DNA of 64,000 nucleotides from Lutimaribacter degradans (GTDB taxonomy: Bacteria > Pseudomonadota > Alphaproteobacteria > Rhodobacterales > Rhodobacteraceae): positions 1 to 64,000 of the forward strand of contig NZ_JAMQGO010000004.1 in assembly GCF_023703375.1 (NCBI RefSeq), in the 5' to 3' direction. Position 1 is the first letter of the stretch; each line of letters opens with the position of its first letter. Of the stretch, positions 58,918-64,000 are shown piece by piece. The notes under the pieces are model-generated. The model had not been told where the DNA came from. It saw only the letters and a list, made by a program, of their open reading frames with translations, and ran no database searches. The position numbers were made by a program, and so were the translations under genes.

Positions 58918-59936
58918 GCGACCAGCTGAAACCTCTGTTGGCCGCCGCCTGCGAGCGTGCCCTGACCCGTGACGAGGCCGAGGCCGCCTTTACCGTTCTG
59001 TTCGAAGGGGAAGCCACGCCCAGCCAGATCGGCGGTTTGCTGATGGCGTTGCGCACGCGCGGCGAAACGGTTGACGAATACGCCGCCGCCGCCGCGGTGA
59101 TGCTGGCCAAATGCCACAAGGTGCGCGCGCCAGAAGGCGCGATCGACATCGTGGGCACAGGGGGCGACGGCAAGGGCACGTTGAACATCTCGACCGCAAC
59201 CGCCTTCGTGGTGGCGGGCGCGGGGGTGCCGGTCGCCAAGCACGGCAACCGCAACCTTTCATCGAAATCCGGCGCGGCCGATGCGCTGACGCAGATGGGC
59301 GTCAACGTCATGATCGGCCCCGATCTCGTTGAAAAGTCGCTTAAAACCTGCGGCATCGCCTTCATGATGGCGCCGATGCATCACCCTGCCATGGCCCATG
59401 TCGGCCCCACGCGATCGGAACTTGGCACCCGCACGATCTTTAACATCCTGGGGCCGCTGACCAACCCGGCGGGCGTGAAGCGCCAGCTTACCGGCGCGTT
59501 CTCGCGCGAGATGATCCGTCCGATGGCCGAAACCCTGGGCCGGCTCGGCAGTGAACATGCATGGCTGGTGCATGGCGGCGACGGTACCGACGAAATGACG
59601 ATCACCGGCCCCACCTGGGTGGCCGCGCTGGAAACCGACGGCTCGATCCGCGAGGTCGAACTCCACCCCGAGGATTTCGGCCTGCCGGTTCACCCGTTCG
59701 AGGACATACTTGGCGGCTCTCCCGAGGATAATGCCCGCGCCTTTCGCGCGCTGCTGAACGGGGCCGAGGGCGCCTATCGCGACGCGGTGCTGCTGAACGC
59801 GGCGGCCGCGCTGGTGGTGGCCGAGGCCGCGACGGACCTGAAAACGGGGGTCGAGATGGCCCGCACCAGCATCGACAGCGGCGCCGCACGCGAAAAGATC
59901 GTGAAACTGGCCGAGGTCACAAGCGCCGGCACCTGA
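58914..59936 (+). CDS. trpD: anthranilate phosphoribosyltransferase
   Basis: A 340-residue enzyme that joins anthranilate to PRPP. The PRPP-binding [21 protein letters not shown] and [17 protein letters not shown] blocks and the later [12 protein letters not shown] region are as expected. It overlaps trpG by four bases and is followed after about 90 bases by trpC, so the genes are one operon without trpB, trpA or trpE. Confidence 0.96.
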   Translation: MSDQLKPLLAAACERALTRDEAEAAFTVLFEGEATPSQIGGLLMALRTRGETVDEYAAAAAVMLAKCHKVRAPEGAIDIVGTGGDGKGTLNISTATAFVVAGAGVPVAKHGNRNLSSKSGAADALTQMGVNVMIGPDLVEKSLKTCGIAFMMAPMHHPAMAHVGPTRSELGTRTIFNILGPLTNPAGVKRQLTGAFSREMIRPMAETLGRLGSEHAWLVHGGDGTDEMTITGPTWVAALETDGSIREVELHPEDFGLPVHPFEDILGGSPEDNARAFRALLNGAEGAYRDAVLLNAAAALVVAEAATDLKTGVEMARTSIDSGAAREKIVKLAEVTSAGT

Positions 59937-60029
59937 TCGGCCCAACGCCGCTGCCGCTTGTGACCAGGGCTTTGTCCCGGTTGAGCTTTGGCGCTTCCCC
60001 TGGGCCCCATGCTTGGGTATGACTCGGGC

Positions 60030-60842
60030 ATGACAGATACAGTTCTCGACAAGATCAAGGCATACAAGCTGGAAGAAGTCGCCGCCGCCAAGGCGGAGAA
60101 AACGCTTGCCACGGTCGAGGAAGAGGCCAACGCCGCCCCTGCGGTGCGCTCCTTTTTCGACAGGCTGTTCCAGGCCAGTGTCAGCGGCTACGGCCTTATT
60201 GCCGAAGTAAAGAAGGCCAGCCCGTCCAAGGGGCTGATCCGCGAAGATTTCGACCCCGCAACGCTGGCTGCCGCCTATGCCGAGGGCGGAGCCTCGTGCC
60301 TGAGCGTTCTGACCGATACGCCCAGCTTCCAGGGGGCCAAGGAATACCTGGTCCAGGCGCGCGCGGCCTGCGATCTGCCGGTTCTGCGCAAGGATTTCAT
60401 GTATGACCCCTACCAGGTCGCAGAAGCGCGGGCACTGGGGGCCGATTGCATCCTGATCATCATGGCCAGCGTCAGCGACTCCCAGGCAAAGGAGCTTGAA
60501 GATGCCGCGACACGCTGGGGCATGGACGCGCTGATCGAGGTCCATGACGAGCAGGAACTGGAACGTGCCGCCGCGCTCGACTCGCGATTGACAGGCATCA
60601 ACAACCGTGACCTGCGCAGCTTTGAAACCTCGCTTGACACCACGCGCCGTCTGGCGCGGCTGGTGCCGCCCAAACAGCTGATCATTTCGGAATCCGGGCT
60701 GAACACGCCCGATGACCTGGCCGAGCTGGCCCGCTATGGCGCGCGCTGTTTCCTGATCGGTGAAAGCCTGATGCGCCAGAACGACGTGGCGCAGGCCACG
60801 CGCGAGCTGCTGGCCCACCCCCTGACAGCCGGACCTATGTGA
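60030..60842 (+). CDS. trpC: indole-3-glycerol phosphate synthase
   Basis: A 270-residue TIM barrel that closes the indole ring. [20 protein letters not shown] holds two catalytic residues (Lys, Ser), [12 protein letters not shown] and [13 protein letters not shown] follow, and [11 protein letters not shown] and [12 protein letters not shown] near the end bind phosphate. The ATG at 60030 matches the family; the frame opening 42 bases upstream has no support. Its stop shares one base with the moaC start (TGATG). Confidence 0.95.
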   Translation: MTDTVLDKIKAYKLEEVAAAKAEKTLATVEEEANAAPAVRSFFDRLFQASVSGYGLIAEVKKASPSKGLIREDFDPATLAAAYAEGGASCLSVLTDTPSFQGAKEYLVQARAACDLPVLRKDFMYDPYQVAEARALGADCILIIMASVSDSQAKELEDAATRWGMDALIEVHDEQELERAAALDSRLTGINNRDLRSFETSLDTTRRLARLVPPKQLIISESGLNTPDDLAELARYGARCFLIGESLMRQNDVAQATRELLAHPLTAGPM

Positions 60843-61315
60843 TGTCGGGGCTGACTCATTTCGACGGCAAGGGCGATGCCCACATGGTCGACGTGTCCGA
60901 CAAGGCCGTGACTGCACGCGTGGCCACCGCGCGCGGCCACGTGAAGATGGCACGCGAAACCTTTGATATCATTTCCGAAGGTCGCGCCAAAAAGGGCGAT
61001 GTTCTGGCCGTCGCGCGGCTGGCGGGCATCATGGGCGCAAAGAAAACGCCCGATCTTATCCCGCTTTGCCACCCGCTGCCCGTGACCAAGGTTGCGGTCG
61101 AGTTGACGCTGCTGCCCGATCTGCCCGGCGTCGAGATCGAGGCGACCGTCAAGACGACCGGCCAGACCGGCGTCGAGATGGAGGCGCTGACCGCCGTCAG
61201 CACCGCTGCGCTCACCGTCTATGACATGGCCAAGGCCGTGGACAAGGCAATGGAAATCGGCGGTATCCGCGTGACCCTGAAAGACGGCGGAAAATCAGGC
61301 CGTTACGAGGCGTAA
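60842..61315 (+). CDS. moaC: cyclic pyranopterin monophosphate synthase MoaC
   Basis: A 157-residue enzyme that makes cyclic pyranopterin monophosphate in molybdenum cofactor synthesis. The active-site motif [12 protein letters not shown] and [20 protein letters not shown], with the preceding AKKTPDLI, are typical. The gene is joined to trpC and moeA by single-base overlaps, so tryptophan and molybdenum-cofactor genes share one transcript. Confidence 0.96.
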   Translation: MSGLTHFDGKGDAHMVDVSDKAVTARVATARGHVKMARETFDIISEGRAKKGDVLAVARLAGIMGAKKTPDLIPLCHPLPVTKVAVELTLLPDLPGVEIEATVKTTGQTGVEMEALTAVSTAALTVYDMAKAVDKAMEIGGIRVTLKDGGKSGRYEA

Positions 61316-62499
61316 TGATCACCGTAAACGAGGCACTCGACCACCTCTTTGCGCTGGCCCCCGCGCCGGTGGCGGAAACCGTGCCGCTCTTGCGGTCGCG
61401 CGGCCGGGTTATGGTCGCCGATGCCGTGGCCAACCGCAGTCAGCCGCCCTTTGCCGCCTCGGCCATGGATGGGTATGGCATCGCCGCGGGCGCCGCCCAG
61501 CAAGGCGCGGCCTTCGACGTGATTGGCGAGGCCGCGGCGGGCCACGGATTTGCGGGCACGGTCGGCCCCGGCCAAGCGGTGCGCATCTTCACCGGCGCGC
61601 CCGTGCCCGAAGGCGTGGGCCATGTCGTCCTGCAAGAGGACTGCACCGCCGTGGACTCCCGCGTCAGCATCACCGGCACGCCCGGCGATGGCACGAATAT
61701 CCGCCCTGCTGGCGGCGATTTCCGAGAAGGCGACCGCCTTTCCGCCCCGCGCCGCCTGACGCCTGCCGACATGGCGCTGCTGGCCTCGATGAACGTCGCC
61801 GAGGTGCCGGTTGCGCGGCGCCCTGTCGTGGCGCTGATTTCCACGGGAGACGAGCTGGTGATGCCGGGCGAAACCCCAGGCCCCGACCAGATCATCGCAT
61901 CGAACACTTTCGGCCTGCACGCCCTGGTCGAAGAGGCCGGCGCCGAAGCGCGGTTGTTGCCCATAGCGCGTGACATCCCCGCCTCGCTGCGCACCGCCCT
62001 GGACCTGGCAAAGGACGCCGACGTGATCGTGACGATCGGCGGCGCCTCGGTGGGCGATCATGACATCGTGGCTCGCGTGGCCGAAGAGGTCGGGATGGAG
62101 CGCGCCTTTTACAAGATCGCCATGCGCCCCGGCAAACCGCTGATGGCCGGGCGATTGAACGACGCGGTGATGATCGGCTTGCCTGGCAACCCCGTGTCGG
62201 CGATGGTTTGCGGCCACCTGTTCTTGCTGCCCGTGCTGCGCGCGATGATGGGCCTGCACGCCGGCCCCGCCCCCCGCGCAACTGCGCAACTGGGCGCCGA
62301 TGTCGATGCAAACGGGCCGCGTGAACACTACATGCGCGCGCGGCTGACAGATGGCATGATCACCCCGTTCGCACGCCAGGACAGCTCGCTTTTGTCGATC
62401 CTGTCCGAGGCCAACGCCCTGCTGATCCGCCCCATCGGCGACGGTCCGCGCAAAGCCGGAGAGCCCGTCGAATACGTGCCCTTGTTCACGCGGAGTTGA
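61315..62499 (+). CDS. moeA: molybdopterin molybdotransferase MoeA
   Basis: A 394-residue MoeA, which inserts molybdate into adenylylated molybdopterin. Conserved parts: FAASAMDGYGIAAG, VRIFTGAPVPEGVGHVV, ISTGDELVMPGE, DVIVTIGGASVGDHDIV and the glycine-rich MIGLPGNPVSAMV. It starts on the last base of the moaC stop and ends just before the lexA promoter. Confidence 0.95.
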   Translation: MITVNEALDHLFALAPAPVAETVPLLRSRGRVMVADAVANRSQPPFAASAMDGYGIAAGAAQQGAAFDVIGEAAAGHGFAGTVGPGQAVRIFTGAPVPEGVGHVVLQEDCTAVDSRVSITGTPGDGTNIRPAGGDFREGDRLSAPRRLTPADMALLASMNVAEVPVARRPVVALISTGDELVMPGETPGPDQIIASNTFGLHALVEEAGAEARLLPIARDIPASLRTALDLAKDADVIVTIGGASVGDHDIVARVAEEVGMERAFYKIAMRPGKPLMAGRLNDAVMIGLPGNPVSAMVCGHLFLLPVLRAMMGLHAGPAPRATAQLGADVDANGPREHYMRARLTDGMITPFARQDSSLLSILSEANALLIRPIGDGPRKAGEPVEYVPLFTRS

Positions 62500-62524
62500 C
62501 ACAAAACAAGAACATGCGTAGAAC
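62496..62524 (+). promoter_or_regulatory. lexA promoter with LexA box
   Basis: TTGACA at 62496-62501, 17 bases, TAGAAC at 62519-62524 form a reasonable sigma-70-type promoter; the LexA box GAAC-N7-GAAC at 62510-62524 covers the -10 region. LexA bound there would block its own transcription. The -35 overlaps the moeA stop codon. Confidence 0.75.
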
Positions 62525-62559
62525 AAAGCGATACGCATGGGACCAGAGGGCCACCGAAA

Positions 62560-63255
62560 ATGTTGACGAAAAAACAGCTCGACCTGCTGAATTTCATTCA
62601 TAAACGCGTGCAGCGCGACGGGGTGCCGCCCAGTTTCGACGAAATGAAGGAAGCGCTTGATCTGCGCTCGAAATCGGGCATTCACCGGCTGATCACCGCA
62701 CTGGAAGAACGCGGTTTCATCCGTCGCCTGGCCCACCGTGCCCGCGCGATCGAGGTGGTCAAACTGCCCGAGGCCCTGGGCGGCAGCACGGATAGCCCAG
62801 CCTTGTCGGTGATCGATGGCGACCGCCCCGACAGCCGGCCCGCATCTGCTATACCCGTCGAAACCGTGCACGCGCTGGAACTGCCGGTCATGGGCCGCAT
62901 CGCGGCCGGTGTTCCGATCGAGGCGATTGCCGAAGTGTCACACCACGTCGCGGTGCCGGGCAGCATGATATCGGGCAAGGGCGAACATTACGCGCTTGAG
63001 GTCAAGGGGGACTCGATGATCGAGGCCGGGATCAACGATGGTGATATCGTCATCATCCGCGAGACCAGCACGGCCGACAACGGCGATATCGTCGTGGCCC
63101 TGATCGAGGACCAGGAAGCGACGTTGAAGCGACTTTATCGCCGGGGAGCCTCTATCGCGCTGGAAGCGGCGAACCCGGCCTATGAAACGCGGGTTCTGCC
63201 CTCGGACCAGGTCAAGGTTCAGGGCCGTCTGGTGGGCTTGATCCGCAGCTATTGA
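62560..63255 (+). CDS. lexA: SOS repressor LexA
   Basis: A 231-residue LexA. The winged helix starts [20 protein letters not shown], with [19 protein letters not shown] as recognition part. Self-cleavage occurs at A116-G117 ([10 protein letters not shown]); the serine and lysine of the dyad are S152 in [10 protein letters not shown] and K190 in EATLKRLYR. The ATG lies nine bases after AGAGGG. Its own LexA box stands upstream, and another such box is found before the small membrane protein gene at 45742. Confidence 0.97.
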   Translation: MLTKKQLDLLNFIHKRVQRDGVPPSFDEMKEALDLRSKSGIHRLITALEERGFIRRLAHRARAIEVVKLPEALGGSTDSPALSVIDGDRPDSRPASAIPVETVHALELPVMGRIAAGVPIEAIAEVSHHVAVPGSMISGKGEHYALEVKGDSMIEAGINDGDIVIIRETSTADNGDIVVALIEDQEATLKRLYRRGASIALEAANPAYETRVLPSDQVKVQGRLVGLIRSY

Positions 63256-64000
63256 TACGCCCGATCGGGGGCGCCGCCATTCCACAGGCGTGCGCCCGAT
63301 ACCTCCTTGGCACCAAGGATGCGCGGCCCGTTGCGCGCATCCGGCCAGATGGCCAACGCGCCGCTGTCGCGCAAGGCACGCGGTGACAAAACGCGGCAGG
63401 GCAGATCGCGCGGTTGGGAAACATTCGTGACCACCCAATCCGACGCATCACAGCTCTGGGCGGCCAAGGCGCGCTTGCCTTTTGCCACGAGCAACCGGCT
63501 GCCGCCGCCAAGCGCCACCGCGCCCGGCCACAGCGCCGCCGCCTGCGCTTGCAGCGCAGTGCTACCGTCGTTTTCCAACCAGATCGAGGCCACGAACCCC
63601 GCCCCGCGCGGCGCGCTGAGGGCGCGGCCTTTGGACGTCAGGACGCCGACCAGGCCACCGCTTTCCGAGATCAGGATCGGCGGCCGCTCTGTCTGGGCCC
63701 AAAGCACCACCGCCGCCAGCGCCGGCGCCAGCCCCAGGACGCGTGCCCTGCCCTGCCACAGGATCAGCCACAACATCCCCAACGCCATCATGGGCAGCAC
63801 CGCGCCATCGGGCGCGACGACCCCGCCGGTGGCCCCGGGACGATCGGCCACCCAATGCGCCACCGCCAGCACCCACGCCAACCCCTGCCCCATGAGCCAC
63901 AGCGCGACCGCCTCCAAACCGAACGGCATCAGTATCGCGGCCAGAACCGCCGCAGGCATCACCAGCACACCCATAAGCGGCACTGAAACCAGGTTGGCGG
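63249..64000 (-). CDS. comEC: ComEC/Rec2-type membrane protein, C-terminal part, cut by window edge
   Basis: The visible 250 residues read in from the right edge ([15 protein letters not shown]), a conserved ComEC segment, then several membrane helices ([20 protein letters not shown]) and a C-terminal extracellular part with [18 protein letters not shown] and [20 protein letters not shown]. ComEC forms the inner-membrane channel for DNA uptake, and in Rhodobacterales it also serves gene-transfer-agent receipt. The end overlaps the convergent lexA by seven bases. The start lies outside the window. Confidence 0.88.
   Translation of the reverse strand, partial: ANLVSVPLMGVLVMPAAVLAAILMPFGLEAVALWLMGQGLAWVLAVAHWVADRPGATGGVVAPDGAVLPMMALGMLWLILWQGRARVLGLAPALAAVVLWAQTERPPILISESGGLVGVLTSKGRALSAPRGAGFVASIWLENDGSTALQAQAAALWPGAVALGGGSRLLVAKGKRALAAQSCDASDWVVTNVSQPRDLPCRVLSPRALRDSGALAIWPDARNGPRILGAKEVSGARLWNGGAPDRAYQ

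Overview
The window is GC-rich, densely packed chromosome from an alphaproteobacterium, most likely Rhodobacterales (Roseobacter group). The signs are ctrA beside sciP, GAAC-N7-GAAC LexA boxes of the Rhodobacter type, the DUF6456/DUF6477 pair, a TRAP transporter for sugar acids, the trpGDC-moaC-moeA-lexA-comEC order, and many 1 to 4 bp start/stop overlaps. No tRNA, rRNA, CRISPR array or prophage was seen.

Layout. 1-487: the 5' tip of an IS5-like transposase and a gene-free junction. 488-5578: an AraC-type regulator, a cupin, a small heme-copper-oxidase-like membrane protein, then a SoxC-like molybdenum enzyme with a shortened, one-heme SoxD-like cytochrome. 5622-8885: LysR regulator divergent from a CoA-transferase and an acyl-CoA dehydrogenase. 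8935-11527: FAD aromatic-type monooxygenase with a DUF2783 protein, and a divergent LuxR regulator. 11562-20130: an eight-gene L-threonate/D-erythronate operon (denD, TRAP dctPQM, ltnD, otnK, otnC, otnI) facing its LacI regulator, with two matching operator-like sites between them. 20164-24512: hydrolase, thiolase and FadB-type enzyme. 24543-38385: DUF2478 and mobA (molybdenum cofactor), DUF6456/DUF6477, an MttB-family methyltransferase, guaA, transporters, an ATPase, metA, ppk2, a TetR regulator, and rplM-rpsI. 38613-45539: speD-speE, thioesterase, enoyl-CoA hydratase, trmFO, gluQ, hisI and an Fe-S scaffold protein. 45559-50182: a terminator, a 6S-like structured RNA, a 40-residue membrane protein behind a phased GAAC array, recG and ligA. 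50265-54993: ctrA, sciP, mnmA and membrane proteins. 55032-64000: phzF, rluE, a divergent polysaccharide deacetylase, trpG-trpD-trpC-moaC-moeA, lexA and the cut 3' part of comEC.

How the parts work together. The otn/den/ltn operon is a complete route from two four-carbon sugar acids to dihydroxyacetone phosphate, from import to the last step. Three places touch the molybdenum cofactor (mobA with DUF2478, moaC-moeA, and the SoxC-like user enzyme). The SOS repressor lexA has its own box, and the same kind of box sits upstream of the unannotated-looking 40-residue membrane protein after recG. ctrA and sciP form the conserved alphaproteobacterial cell-cycle pair.

The observations most worth following are the SOS-type small membrane protein with four GAAC repeats in helical register, the 6S-like RNA next to it, the stand-alone SoxC plus one-heme SoxD pair, and the duplicated LacI operator with a third near-match at the far end of the operon. 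All calls come from reading the sequence; no database search was run.
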